Origin: Callipepla californica brunnescens
Lineage: Eukaryota; Chordata; Aves; Galliformes; Odontophoridae
DNA length: 64,000 bases
Assembly: GCA_023055505.1 (NCBI GenBank)
Contig: JALIRH010000039.1
Coordinates: forward strand, 2,604,001 to 2,668,000
Direction of reading: 5' to 3'
Shown here: one piece after another, positions 50,514 to 64,000 of the stretch
How positions within the stretch are numbered: position 1 is the first letter of the stretch
How the letters are laid out: each line of letters starts with the position of its first letter
Notes under the pieces: generated by a model
What the model saw: only the letters and a program-made list of their open reading frames with translations
The model's database searches: none
Told to the model about the DNA's origin: nothing
Program-made: the position numbers and the translations under genes

Positions 50514-53500
50514 GTATATTTACATGCACGATATATAAATAAAATACAGACAGTAATGCAGTGTTAGTAAAGTCCACTGGTAGTCATTGATTTGATGTGC
50601 TCTATATAGGATGGAAAGAATGATCTTTCTCAGATTGAAAAACTGTTTTCACTACATTGCATTAATAATTATTTATCCAGTGAACAGCATCAGAGCTCCT
50701 GGCTCAGCCCAGCCCTCAGCTCTAACTCACTGAAGAAGTTTCATTTCCAAATGATGCTGCAGGAGGGGAGCTGCACAAAGCCTTTTTCTGTAGCGACTGT
50801 CACTGGCCTGGGGCTTTGGGATTTACATCTGTTGAAGGAACTTCCTCAGTTTGATTTTAATTAGAAATCAGGTGGTAATGCTGGGGAAAAAAAATTGTAA
50901 AGATCTGAAGTGTCTGAAGAGGAACGGCTTGAATAACACTGTATTAGTCATGAGGCAAGGAAGGAAGAATGTTGTCATGATTTGAAAGTAACATTGTTCA
51001 GTAAACGAAGATGTGTGAAGCACTTGCTAAACTAAATTAGTTCCGAGGTTTGGTGCACATTTGTGTAATTCTGTTCATTGAGGCTTTGAACAATTGTGAA
51101 GGAAAAACAGCAACGAATCTATTAAGGAAAAAGCTTGAATTGCTCGCTCGTGGTGTTTATCTGCAGCCATTCAGCTGCCATTTCATGTATTTCAGACAGC
51201 ATAATAAGTCTGCACAAGTAAATACAAATAACACAGTGTAAAACTACTGCAAATTCTATTTTGTGGAGTCATATGGAGACTTTGCTTTCCCGCTTGTGAG
51301 CAGAAGCTGTAGATGAGTTTAAGGGCTCTGTGTCTCCTACATTTTGCACTGAGGCTGTTCCTCGGTGGCTGACCTTTTGCTGAAGCAGAGATTTGGTTTG
51401 CAGAAAGGGTAAATCTGTTGCCTTGAGTGTCCCCTGTAGAATAACATGGAATAAGTGCAGCCATTTACATTTTATTACGTTATCTTGTGATTAATTTCCC
51501 TAAGAGTTGGCACTCCCACCCCTTTACTGGGAGGGGAGAAATTGTCCGTGCTCTCAGGTTGTATTCCCAAGTACTTTGATGCACTTCTGACATTTACCTC
51601 TCCTGCCTGGGATCTTTACCTTTGTGTCATTAGACTTGTTGCTGTCTTACTCAGTTAAGAAGTACAAATAGCCCCAGCATTGCCAGCTGCAGTCCCAGGC
51701 TGGATCATTACTCCAGATTTGAGGTTAATCAACTGCAAATTCCATTAGCTTCATACAGAGTGAAAATAAAGAACAGACGGTCTCGCAGGCGAGCCAGAAG
51801 TCAGGTGCAGCACAATACGGCCAGCCTTCAGGTAGAGGCATTTTTTTTCCCTCCAGCTACCATCTCTAGGATTAGATAAGGGTCAGATCAAGACAGGATT
51901 TTCATACAAGTGTTATAGATGCCCTTAGATTTGTTGTTGTTGTTTTTTTTTCCTCTTTCTCTTTCCACTCCCAATTATAATTTGATTCTGTTGGGGGGTT
52001 TTACCCTTTTTCTGCCGAATTCTACTGAAAGTCATTGCTGTGAGATATATTCTCAGGCATCTGTTCTTTACCTATGTGTTGACAATTCCAACAAGATGTT
52101 TTATTTCTCAAGGAAATGCTATGCGAATCTTGGGGGTGAGTTGGCCGCTCCAGACCCATTTACTAAGATACCAGTCTTGCAGTTGCTGACATACACGCGC
52201 ACCTTGGGAGCACTTCCATTGATTTCAATGGAACTCACCCTGTCAAAGCCAAGCACACAGGAGAGCAGTAGCAGGGAGCGGGCCTAGACGCTTCCCTGCT
52301 GTGTTCATGCTGTGCACTGTCTCCTCCTTACCCCTGAACACTGCTTCTGCTCATCATTTGTGGCTTTCTCAGGAGCACGTGTAAAAATTGTTTCGTGTTC
52401 CACCTCTTTTTGTATGAGCTATGAGCATTCAGTGCATGTAGAAATAAAGTAACCTGGAATTGAAATCCTGAGATTCCAACTGCTCATTACTAAAAATAGT
52501 ACCTCTGTTGAATCTCAATTCTCTTAAGTAAAAGTTTTCCTATTAAAAGGAAAGAACTGTAGCAAAGTCAGAACTGTGTGGCCAGAAGTTGAGACATGGC
52601 TGCACTCAGATTGTACCTTCCAGACTAAATTCTGAAAAATCAACATTAGCACAATGTTTACAACTCAATGTGAATCCTGCATGCTGTAGCTTTTCCCTTT
52701 TCTTTGCGAGTTTCTCTGTCCAGCCAGTTTTGGTGGCAACAGGAGGTGCCTGTCTGTATATCTCCCTATATATAGGCACGTTAGATTATCACTGGCATGC
52801 CACTGCAAAAGGTTAGGGAAAATATTGCCGCCAACAGAACTAAAGATTAAATAATCCAATCTCTGGGAACTGTAAACTAACAATCACTATCACAAATGGG
52901 CCCTTTCTAATCATAGTTTGTGGTGGAATGAAAGATGCAATTGTCTGGAATTGATGAATATGGGATCCATGCTGGCTTCAGGGTCAAAGGTGATTTCATG
53001 CAAAGGTCCCTTTCTCTCTGGCACCGCTTCCTTTGTATAGCATAGCTTGGCAGCTATCTCTTTGCACTTCGGCTACCTGCCAATGCAGCTGGTACTGTGC
53101 AACTGTCTGGTACAGACTACAAAGCATCACTCAGCAACCAGCAGCTCCGCATGGGGCCCCTTTTCTAGGATGACAAAGAAAGATGGGCTATACATTCTGC
53201 CATCTATGCCCATTAAAAAGACTCTTAAATTGCATTACTACAAGTTATTGTTAATTATGTAGTAGTCACTGGATCTGTATGATCCTTTAAGGGGCTGATA
53301 ATCTTTTCTGTGTGCTGGCAGTATAAGTAATCAAGAGGGAAATTCGTATTTTGTTGTGTAAAACGTAAGCACTAATGTGGTAAGTTGCTCATGCATTGCC
53401 ATATGAATGAAACCTTCATTTGGATTGTGTACACCACAGGTTTGCAGCATATGCAGGAAAAAAAAGCTGATTGAACTAGACAAATTACTTGTGAAGTTGT

Positions 53501-56500
53501 GTCCTTATAGCTTCAATATTCATGTTACAGTCAAGCTTGGAAAGTGTTTTTGTTAGTAAGCATTTATCCTGAAAGCTTTCTGGTTGTTAAAACGTGCCTT
53601 GAGCTGAAACTGAGAGGGAAGAAAACAAAGTTTTTGGCTACATTAAAATAAACAATTTCAGTTTAGAAATCACGAAACTAACCTGTGTTTAAACAATGGG
53701 ATTCTGATAAAGTGGCAGCAGTGGTAGATCGAAGTGACAGTTATCATTCCCAATGCTTTCTTTCCCTCAGCAGTGTGTTTTCCTCCTGTTCTTAAGGAGT
53801 GGTTTGAAGTGTGTCCAACTGGGGGACAATCCTGGTGCCTCCTAAGGCTAAGGTCCTGTTTGTCTCCTGAGGAATGGCCAAGGTGCTTCTGTGATGAATT
53901 GCAATGCAATTAAATCCGCAGGCCTGTTTCCAGTGATGTTTTCCAACTCCTGTCAGACTGTCAGTGTAACTGGAATGGCTGTTTTGGGGTGAATGAGTTA
54001 GGCTGACGCTCGGTGGATATATAGTTGACTTAATGCATAGCTGTAAGGTGCATTACCTTAAATAATCTGGGCCGAACGCTTAACTCCTGCCTGGCATGGC
54101 TCCACTAAAGCTGATAGAGTTGTACCAATGTACCCTTGCTGAATTTTCTGCGCTTGCTTTTCCCTCAATTTCAAGGAAAAGTCTGTTTGGAAAACGGTGA
54201 GACTTGTTTATTCATGATGGGTTTTTCCCCCCTTTTCTTTTCTTCCGCTTTCACTGCACTATTTATGATCTTGCACTTGCCTCCTGTAGAGTTGGCAAGT
54301 GTCCTAAGATGTACACCAAATTCTGGGAGGGAAACAGCACCATTTCTGCACAATACTGTTGTGAGAGCTAGTCTGTTAACCACTTCTATTTCCTCTTTTG
54401 TTCAAATTACACAAAAAATCTGAGACACCAGATACAACAGGAGTAGACGAGAACCTTCAGTCTTCAGTTTCTCTCTTTCCTCCTTGCGTCTAATATTCCT
54501 CTCCTTGCCTTGTTCCGATAGCGGCTATTTGAAATAGTTATATATAATTTAACATTATACAAAAGTATTGTCATATCAAACATAGTGAAATGGATTCCAA
54601 AAACACCATCTGGTATTTGGGAATGCACTGTGAGTTGGGAACGTGAGAAGAGATATTCTTTGCCACTTTGCTTGGGACCCAGCCATTAGCAGTGTAATTG
54701 CCAAGAAAAGGTGACAGGCTTCAGGCTTAATGCAAGTGGGTTTTTTTGTTTTTTTTCCTCTCTCTCTTCCCCAGCCTGTTAACTCTATGAGTCCTAAACC
54801 AAACGCAGAAGGCGCCGTGATGGCAACGTGATGCTGAAAAACAATAGGCTCCCTTAAATTAAAAGGCAGGGCAGAAAATGAAAACGGTGGCTGGGCTCCT
54901 ATAAGAAGGGTAGAGTAAGTGAAAGCAAAATAAGCTTGTTCAGAGGAGGAAAGAAATGAAGACGTATTCTATAATGAAGATGTGTATACTTAAAAGCTGC
55001 GGAGTGCTATACAGAATTGTTCCTTTAAGTAGTGGATTTGTAATGATTAGTGTTTCCCGAGCTTTATCCAAAAGCTCATTTCAAAGCCATCATTAGTTTC
55101 CTCTAATCCACCCAAAATTGCAAAACACATATTGTGAAGGTCATTCGCGACCATTCTGAACCTGTTTTATTTGATGTTGTCTGACTTCCTCTGCTGTGTC
55201 TCCATCTATCTCTTTAAGGAAGTGGGGAAAAAAAAAAGGAAAGATTTAATAAATTAAATCTTAGATTGATTTCTGTGGAAATACTATTCTGACGTGTAAT
55301 AACCCAAGTGGCATGCATAGTACAGTTTATGTAGTTCCACGTTGCCTGTGTGCTACCATAGGCAGGTGTAATTCTAACAAGTTTTGCCAATATTTCTCAC
55401 CTGAGAACCAGATCAAACAGGAGGGAAGGAAAAAATCAGAGATATTTGAACAAGGATCAAAGTCTACATTACATGCAGGAAAGGAAATAAATTTTACAGC
55501 TGAGGTTGGAAACAAGTGAATGACAGATTTTAATCTTCACTGATTTTCATCTAAAATTTCAGATACAGCTCTATATTAATTCTGAAATTTTAAAAAGGCC
55601 ACATTGATTTGTTTCGGTATGTCAGAAGCTGCAGTGCTACAATAGAAGTGCTATTAAATTACACAAAATAAAATGATTTCTGGTGGGTGTATCCAGTGCT
55701 TGCCAAATTAGACGAAATGAAAGCTAACCCTCTTAGTCTAGCTGCTGGTTTTAAATATTTATGCCTTGAACAGACATTTGTGTATGCCATGAAGGGGGCT
55801 ACAAACTCCTTTGCCATCAGTCAGTTTGTGTAGACCTTCAGAATCCTTGCAGTGTCGGCACCAGACCCACATGAGATGCTCACCACCGTGAGCTCTTCCC
55901 ATTTATCTGCGACAAGCGTGCTGATCCACCATGCTGCTGCTCTGGCTCCTGTTGCCTATCTATTTACCGTGATCGCATTTCACCACAAACGAGCTCAGGG
56001 CACGAAATTCAGCATGCAAGATGCAATGCAGCTCCTCAGCAAGGAGCTCAGACGCTTGGTGCAGAAGAGCTGGAGGCAGGCCTGTTGGTACCAGGTTGAT
56101 CAAGGGACATAGAGGGTCCGTGAGAGCAGCACCTGCCCTGCCTGTGTCAGGAAGCTTTGCTCCTCTCTCTGTGCTTTATGGGCACCAGAGGGCTGGCACT
56201 CCCTATGCAGCCAATGGGGAAAATGAGTCAAATAGCACACAGAGATCTGTTGGTTCAGTTACAGGAGCACAGGATGGAGTCTTAATTTTACACCAACCCT
56301 ACTTGATCATCACTGCTGCTTTCCAGCCAGTATCACAGCACTCAGGTCCACGGCAGCAGGACACCATGCGTGGGGCTCCCTGTTCCTGCTTAAAGCATCA
56401 GGAAATGCAAACAAATCCATTCTGCAATTTAATTTCTGAAGGGGCTCATTCTCTGATGATAACTCCTGTACAAGAGAGAAAGACCTTCAGATAAAAAGAG

Positions 56501-57811
56501 AAGTAATCATACTTTCTGCGTTATAGTTCCTCCTGTGCAGATTTCCCCTTTCTGACTGTGCTTTTATTTTTTTATTTTTTTTCTGACATGGATATATGCT
56601 TTATTTACTCCTTTTAATCAATGACCCCAGAAACAAAGGAATTGCACAGAGTTCCGTAAGTTAATATCACTTCTGTGGCACAAGGCTCTAAGTGCACAGC
56701 CACTGCCTCTGTGAACCAGATGCTGCTGCTGTGTTTGGGGCAGTAATCATTGTGGTCAGCACTGCTCCCTCCTGCCCAGCCCCACTGTGCAGCATGGGGC
56801 ACACCAAGAACACCCTGGTTTGAGTGGATGCAGTGATGCCCTCATACGTGGCTGGAACTGGAGATTCCCCTGCTCAGCTCTGAGCCTGGACACATGGGCA
56901 CATCCTTGGGTGGAAATGCAGGTTTGGGCTTTTTTTCAGCCTGCCACCAGCAGCGATGTGGAATCGGGTCTTTCTCATCATTTTTTCTTGCTGCATAGAG
57001 GATTTTGTCTGCTTTTCCCTTCCCAGTCTGTGCCAGGATGATGTTTTGTTTTGCTCTCGGGTGACATGATGACAAACTGCAAATGAATAATCAGAATTTG
57101 TTAGAATTAAAATGGCAAAAAAATATTATTAGTTGCTGTCCCCCCACCCCTATTCCTGCACCCCTCTCCCATTTCCCCTCCCTCCTCTTTTGATGGGAGG
57201 CAGAAAATGCAGATGCCAAGGCAGCGGAAGATATTTTTAAGCAGGAGCATCTGGCTCCTTGGCAGACTCCACAGGCAGTTGGTTTGGTTGTTTTGGAGTT
57301 GCCTCTGGGTCTGTCACATGTTTTGGCATCTGACTGATGTCTGGGCTGCCTCCTCTTATTGGACATATTTTTTCTTTGACTCACCTTTGATTCTGAATTG
57401 TCTCTTTATTTTCATTTGCCAGTGAGCGGCAACTTCAGCTGATCCCAGGCTTGTTTATGTAGAAACAGACCCTGCTCATGGGGGCCACCGTGCTGCTGGA
57501 GGTGCTCTGCCGCTGCCTTGGGATGCGGGCCAGGCTCTGAGCACACCCAGGGCTGAGACTGTGCCAGGGAGGAGACATGTCCCGTGTGCAAATAGACAGC
57601 CAAGCACAGAGACACTGATCCTGATGTATTCTGTATCTCTGTATGGCTTTATATATATACCTATACATATATTTATATATGATTATTATAATGGGGCTTA
57701 TCTGAAAAACAGTGTCCTTTTTTATAATACCACTCAAGCAAAGACTATGCAAAACTACTTGGAAAACCAGGTTTCTTCCCTGCTTCAAAGCCTGCTGTTT
57801 TGGTTCATTTT

Positions 57812-57831
57812 AAAACAAACAAACAAACAAA
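57812..57831. repeat. (CAAA)n microsatellite
   Basis: Four CAAA-type units in unique DNA. Confidence 0.85.
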
Positions 57832-60800
57832 TGGATTCTAAGTAGTACTTCTTCCTTTTCTTTCTTAGAGTGGCAAATCTCAGGCAAATCCAGCACCCTT
57901 TTCCCAGCAGTGAGGTGTGGAGGCAAACTGGCAGCCCATCCCCTGACCTGTCCCAGCCCACCAGGACACCATGGGGATTTTGGGACTGGGGGCAGCGAGG
58001 CTGGCAGAGACAGGTGGGAGCCCAGTGGGGAGAGGCAGTCAGACCAAGCCCCCCTCCACATTTCTGTGGGATTTTTTTAGGTGGCTAAAGTAAATCTAAT
58101 TAAAGTAGAGAATGTTTAAACGAGCTCTGTTGAACGCATACTTTGTATAGCTGCGTTGTTGATAATGGCAGCTCTTGTTTTTATTGTTAGTGCTATCGTT
58201 TTCCTGTCTTTCCTGATACTCCTGGGGATTGACTGGATTATTTATCAGAAGAGTTGGGGGTGCATTTCCATTTCTCAGTGCTGGTTAGGAACTGTCCTGT
58301 GAACTTGTCCTTGCTGTGCTCAGGAGGCACCGCAGAGGCTCAGAGATGAGATGTAAAGCTGTGTTTTCAACCTAAAAAGAGACCACACTCCATAGGGAAA
58401 GAGTATTCTCTTTAAGGAGAAGGCAAACAGAAGGGAGAAAAAATGTTCAGTTTGAGATACATTTGTAGTTTTTTGGAAGTAGCCTTGTAAAGAAAAAAAA
58501 AGTTTCTCACTAATCTGACACAAAGAAGGCATCGAGTAACTTGTGTTGTTTGGAATTAAACTCATCCCAGAAAAGGGTACGGTAAAACATAATATGATAT
58601 TTTAAAACAAACATTCTCGGTGTGTTTTTCATTGGAGCTACAGTATTGCCTAGAACAGCTTGTCTCTCACTGACCTGCCATTTTTGCCTCAGCTGAGCAC
58701 ATGTTTGGAAGCCCTCTGTAGCTTATCACTGAAAGAAAGAAGGATGCCAGAGGCTAGGGAATTGGCACATGAAAAAGGAAGTCTTTTATTCCAAGGGCGG
58801 GATGTTTGGGGCAGCTGGGATGTACCCCTATCTCTTCCTCTTACCTGTATGCAACAGGGAACAGCAGAGCAGCTGCGCAGTAATTTCCAGATCTTGGAAT
58901 TTGCAGAGGAATATGGATGGAAATAAAAATGTAAGGGAAGCACTATGCTTGCGGTTACCTTTTGTGCGTGTGTGGAAAGGAAAAAATATTTTCAGCTTGA
59001 TCTTGATTCCTAAAAATGTCACTGAATGTAGAAAGAACAGTCAAGAAAACACCCGGCATATGAGCTAAGCACTTCACACACACACACGACTTGCATATAA
59101 TTCCTTTTCCATTTGATCCTGAGTCTTGGCACAACTGATCCCAGGAGAAGCCCTGGACCCCAGAACTGTACAAGACCATTAGGAAACATTAGCAGGGAAC
59201 ACAATGTTACATACACGTAACTGGAGTTTCCTATCTCTCCTATTTGTAACGGGAAGCCTGAGCACAGTCAATTGTTGTGTTCAGAAATCTTAACAAGAAT
59301 ATGAAAACTAAAGTAGCACAACAATCCACAGTGTGTTCTTGAAGTCATCTTGATATTCCAGGGAATGTGCATCATAAATCTTAACTACATGGGATTAGCA
59401 GTATCATGAAGGGAAATCCCAGAGGGCCTATCTCCACCAAGTAAGGAATCTTGTAAAAGAGATTCACAATAAATCCTTTCATAAGCCTTGGCACTTGGAT
59501 GTAATTCCATAGATTCCCTGTTAGGTTTTCCTATGAGAGGAAAAACCAGGTCCTTTTGGGCTTTTGAAACTGTGAGTTGATTTTGTGATCTGAACACACC
59601 ATATGGGTGCTTTCACCTTTGTTTTCCAGCACCTGCAGCATTTGGCAGATACATGGCAAAGTAGAGGCAGCAGCACAGAACACAACATTACTGGGAGAGG
59701 GAGATGTGATTGTGAACTGTCTGTCCTCTTGGGGCAAGCAAAGAGCAGAAAGCAGCTACAATGCTGTGCCAGACTAGTCCTGTGGGACTTTGTGTTTGCA
59801 ATAACTAATTTTTTTAATAGTCTTGTTCATGCTGCTCCGAGTTTGCAGCCTCATCCAACAGGAGGCTTGATTTTGAACACAGCTATGAGAGTCTAAGATT
59901 GAAATCCATATCCAAAGCTTATACTGGAGTTAAAGTGAGGAGGTTCCTCTGTCCTGCCCATGAACTGTTCACAGAATACTAGGTCAATCTTTCAGAGCAT
60001 AGTGATGTTCTTTGCCCCTCAGACAGCTCGATACAACACACAGTAACTGCAGGTAGCCATACATGCTTTTTTGTCTTCAGGGAACCGAGGCACCCTTAGC
60101 ACTGCTGACTTGCTCGGTCAAAGTATTCAAGTAACTGCATATTTAAAAAAAGAAAGAAATGCTGAAATCAAGATGGTCCAACAGGTCCTTGCCTAACTTC
60201 ATTGGAGTTGAATTTTATAGACTTCAGGAATCCTTCAGAATAAGTCTGCCTGTCTTGTGTCCTCTCCTGTCATCTATCATCAATGGGCTTTGGTGCTCTA
60301 CAAAACTGAATGAAGACTTGAAAATACTATGTGAAAAAGAATGAAACAAGTCACTTTCCTTTGGCAGGAAACTACAGCCTTCATTTTACCGGTAGGGAAA
60401 AAAAGAGGCTGATTGACACATCCAGCACTGAACACTGGCCCACACAATGCCAGGACTTACTCTGCAGGCACCTCAGCCCATTTGTAGGCCCTTAAGCATC
60501 TGCGAACACATTGTGTGAGATGAATAATGGTCTTGACTTCTCTTCCTGCTTCACTAAGATCTTTCCCGCTGTGAAGTTCAGTGATTTGAGAACGGTGGGT
60601 CTTCTATCCTTCAAGCTGAACTAGGAAACAGTTGGTTTCCTGGTTCTTTTCAACTCAAATGCGTAATGAGGGAAAATACAGTCCTGCTTAAAAACCATTT
60701 CTTGGCTAAGGTCAGGATTAGGACCAAGCATTACTCCCCAGGAATCTCCTGGCAGTTGCACCGATGTCACCACCAGGCTCTGGGCACTTGATTCTGCTCA

Positions 60801-63015
60801 GGGTCCTGGAAGTGAGGTGGGAAATCAGTTCTAAGGAGTCTGAGTTTTGTAAACCTTTTTTTTTTTTTTCACTTAAAATTGACAGGTGCTGCTGTTGATG
60901 ATCAGACTTTTCAAAATAAGGACATGGCTTGGCCAAAGCTGAGATGGATTTAGTCTCCCAGAAAAGTTGTTTTCTCTGCTGCCATCTGACACAGGTGGAG
61001 CTAGTGCCAACCTAGTGAGTACAAATTACAGCCAACGTGAGGTGGAATATCTTGTGCACGGACCTATGTAGCTGTGTAATTGCTTGGCATGTCTTTGGCC
61101 CTTCACTTGTCCCAAGTGATAGGTGTGTGAATGGGTTTATACGAATAATAATTCTCAAACTTACAGCCAACCATTTTCCTCCCTCCATTACCCTGCTGGA
61201 AAAGATTTCACAGCAGTTTGTGTTTGTTGCAAAAGCCACAAAAGAGGTGAAGTTAATCAGAACTTTGGCTGTCGCTCCGCTCCTAGCAGAGATAGTTTGG
61301 AGCTGCTTTTTCAAGTTTAGAGCAGTGCAGCTTGCCTCACGTTTTAAATGAGGTAAGAGTTGATCCATGACAACAAGAAAATAACAACTTAAGATTTGAA
61401 TCATCTGGAACTCAAAATGAACCACGGAAACAAATCCATAGATAAAAAAAAAAAAAAGAAAGAAAAAGTGAGACTTGAAATCACATATGAACTAGGAATA
61501 ATTCTCCTAGCTCTCAAGTTTGCAAAGAAATGTGTGAAATTGAAAGGGCAAACTGTGGTATAAATTTCACTCACCTGTTGTGGAGCTGAGATCAGGGATA
61601 TGCTGAGGTCATGGAAGTGAATCCTGGGGATTCGCTGCGGGGCACAGCAAGGAATATCAGGTGCTTTGTGCATTAGGCTTAACTGAATGTTGTAATGTAA
61701 CTTCAGTACACAAAAGGAAGTTTTGCTACAAAACGTGAGAACAAGTATGCCCTCCTCATGCTCTGCACGCTCACTTTCAGAGTATCAGTCACTTTTCCCT
61801 GCCTTTTTTATTAAACAGAACAAATCATCCTCTCTCAATCAGGCTCCTGATGGAGGATTTGTGCTTCAGCCTCCTCCCCCAGTTACTGCTCTGTTGTTGA
61901 GTCAGGAACCTGGGGCTGGCAGGAAGCACGCAATGGCAGCAGCACAGGCTGTCCTACTTTGTACAGATGGGACAGACAGGGGCTAAAACCTGCTGTGTGC
62001 TACACCCCAGCAGTAACACCCCTTCTCTATCTGGAGCATCCTTGCAGCAGGGCAAGGTACTCTCCTGTTATGGAGATGAAGTCAGAGGGGTGGAGAGCTC
62101 TGCAAGTCTCAGTGCTGCTCCCTGGGTTTGGTTTTGTGGGTTTGTGTTTAATCTATGAACTCCACATCGCTTAAGTGTAGATTCTCCCTGTGGTTTAGTA
62201 CAGGCAGCCAAAGGTTGAATTCATACTGTGTTCTCACAGGTGAAACTTCACTGACTTGTGCCAAGCAATATATTCTGGACATTCCCAGTTTACATATTAA
62301 ATCTATAGGGCAGCAGTGGGCAAAAAGTAGGAAATCTCCCATTACTTATGTACAGCGAGAAATAACATTTGGTGGATGGATACAGTTTCTTAAGGAAATG
62401 AGCTGTCTTTCCTTTGAAGGAACGTGGAAATAGAAGGGAATAGTTTGAAACATAAACTGAATTAGAAAAATTCACCTCCTGTTTTATTACAGAAAATATC
62501 AGTGCAATTCCCCAGACAGGACAGGAATATGTAGTCATCGAGTTAACATCACTTGCACGCATAGATTTTGACCTTGTTGGAGTGCAGAATCTACACTGAG
62601 CCATTTGTTCACAGAGACTGAAGAAAAGAACTGAGGTTTCTTTCAGGGTGGGGAAAACTCTCCGTAAGCAGCCAAGTGCTGTGTTTTGAAAGATGAAGGT
62701 GAGAATGAGCAGGAAGTCCTCAGTACTGAGATACCACGGAGCAATTTGAAAATGCAGTTTGTCCATTGCAGTTCATTACCAGGTAATATGTGAAAATATA
62801 TAGATTCCCACATTTTGCTGTTTCGATGCTTGCTCTGCTCCCTACCCAACATTTCTGAAGTTGGAGCTGTCCTTGTTACCGTGCAGCAATTATCACAGTT
62901 GGCTTCTGGTTCATACTCCAGGCTCATAAATGCTGTTGTAATAAATACAAACAATAGCATTGAATTTCAGCATCAGTTGTGTGAGTATTTCCACTCACTG
63001 AAATACAAACTAGAC

Positions 63016-63039
63016 TTTTTTTTTTTTTTTTTTTTTTTA
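63016..63039. repeat. Poly-T tract
   Basis: A run of 24 T. It could be the tail of an antisense retroposed sequence, but no retrogene body or target-site duplication is recognisable beside it. Confidence 0.9.
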
Positions 63040-64000
63040 ATAAGAAATAAGGTTTTGTCTCCAGAAAGCAAAAAATGGAGAAATGACAATCTGCTTCTGG
63101 AGAGCCTCACTAACCTGCAAGATCTTGGTTAATTTTCATCATAAAGTGAAATACCTTTCGGTGTCAGTGTGCTGATACTCTGTACAAAGGGCCCAAACTG
63201 AATGCCTGAGGGTTTAAGTAGGATGTGCAAGTAGAATTTTCATTGAACACCTTCAAGGGAAACCTTTGTGCAAATGAGAGGAGGAAAAGCTGGGGAGGCA
63301 GGGATTTTTTACTGCTGCTCTGGATCACTGTGTAGGTTCTGTCCTTCCCTTTGCCTTTCCCCCATGACCAGGAAATTCATTTGTCAGTTTGTGCCCCACT
63401 TTCCCCACATTTAAAACATCTGAGGTGACACATTGCTGCCCTCTGAGGATGCCGTGAAGGAAAAGCCAGTGGGAACAGCAGCAGCTAAATACAGTGGTGT
63501 GGGCAGGGATGCAGTGGTGTGTTAGCACACTGTCTGAGTGTGGCAGGCTGCAGCCTTCTTTGGGTAGCCACTATTCCACTATATTTGTATAACTCAGTTA
63601 AACTGAGAATCTGAGTTAAAGATATATACAATGTGTTGGCAAAGTTAGCTGAAACACAAGTCAACAGCTGTAGTAGAAAGTTAGGATTTTTTCTTTGCAT
63701 GAGGAAAGTTATGAAGGACGTAGAAATGTCAGACAAGCCTGAAAAAATTGTCCTTAGAAATGGACTGTCCTAAAATTACGTTATCCCTTAACAGGATTAT
63801 CTGTGGAAAGATAGAGAATTGATAACTTCATCCTCTAAAATAACTCATGTTAAATTTGCTAACCATCTTTAAGCAAAGAAGTGATGAGTTAGCTGCTACC
63901 CAGATTTCTGTGGTGTTTGAGGACAAGACCTGGTGCAGTAAGTTCTAATACACCTCCATAATGTGACAGCATTTCTGAGCTCTGTCTGTATTAGTTTGCC

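Larger units (their letters stand above)
39831..64000 (+). other. NFIA: NFIA intron 1 (5' part, runs past the window edge)
   Basis: From the exon 1 donor to the end of the window I found neither the long exon that encodes the NFI DNA-binding domain (expected motif KRKYFKKHEKRMSKEEER) nor the MYSPLCLTQ exon. The open frames of 60-158 codons here, such as those at 56021-56494 (+) and 62290-62766 (-), show no domain I recognise, overlap antisense frames and lack splice context. I treat them as chance. GC-richer islands (about 56.0-56.4 and 57.9-58.05 kb) alternate with AT-rich DNA. Confidence 0.75.

Noticed and set aside
51640..51660. TGT CTT ACT CAG, matching the CLTQ end of the canonical NFIA first exon
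   Set aside because: No MYSPL codons precede it and no GT donor follows it.
5519..54832. The 13-mer ATGGCAACGTGAT occurs at 5519 and at 54820
   Set aside because: Tens of shared 13-mers are expected by chance within 64 kb. The RFX-like half-site is a weak argument by itself.
56021..56494. 157-codon + frame in GC-richer DNA
   Set aside because: It reads as GC-rich noncoding translation with no domain and no exon signals. Frames in other phases are also open nearby.
62290..62766. 158-codon minus frame
   Set aside because: No recognisable domain, start or splice context. Composition is ordinary for noncoding AT-rich DNA, and it lies in NFIA intron 1.
1..64000. Possible CRISPR array, operon, phage or tRNA/rRNA genes
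   Set aside because: There are no regularly spaced direct repeats, no tightly packed long ORFs, and no tRNA- or rRNA-like sequence that I could recognise. The content is avian nuclear DNA.

Overview
The window is vertebrate nuclear DNA, almost certainly from a bird and probably a galliform such as chicken. The evidence is six degraded copies of the CR1 LINE 3' end (the avian pattern of tandem AGAATCATAGAAT-type ends followed by GGTTGGAA..CCTCAAAGATCATCAAGTCCAACC-like sequence) and one internally deleted mariner element of the Galluhop type. There is no bacterial-style gene packing. Almost all of the 60-190 codon open frames on both strands have the composition and overlap expected of noncoding DNA.

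The only protein-coding exon I can recognise is at 39735-39830 on the + strand. It encodes 32 residues that match, from memory, the alternative N-terminus of nuclear factor I A (NFIA), the isoform that starts MKLADS.. and ends ..ISARTWWM. It stops exactly at a GTGAGT splice donor in phase 0, as needed to join the exon that begins DEFHPF and encodes the DNA-binding domain. That second exon and the canonical MYSPLCLTQ first exon were not found, so NFIA intron 1 runs at least 24 kb, past the right edge.

Layout: (1) 1-8.7 kb, AT-rich noncoding DNA with some sequence that looks like conserved regulatory DNA. (2) 8.7-22.1 kb, a zone with five CR1 fragments, one nested inside a mariner relic, plus one unexplained antisense open frame near 10.1-10.3 kb. 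(3) 22.1-39.4 kb, no recognisable transposon, with AT-rich regulatory-looking blocks and a GC-richer block at 38.24-38.44 kb. (4) 39.47-39.83 kb, an NFIA alternative promoter/first exon with an A-run and GA-rich homopurine tract, a 22-codon Cys-rich upstream ORF, and the coding start. (5) 39.83-64 kb, intron 1, starting with a small CpG island at 40.2-40.44 kb and containing a perfect octamer, a CT tract behind a TATA box, one CR1 fragment at 47.6 kb, and otherwise unique noncoding DNA.

NFIA is a developmental transcription factor (gliogenesis, neural, kidney and blood lineages). A large region poor in transposons around its 5' end fits a dense cis-regulatory domain. I found no CRISPR array, operon, tRNA, rRNA or prokaryotic-type system. 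The most interesting items are the layered 5' control features of the NFIA alternative exon: the upstream ORF, two AUGs in unequal contexts, paired GTGAGT donors, and a GA tract that is complementary to an intronic CU tract.
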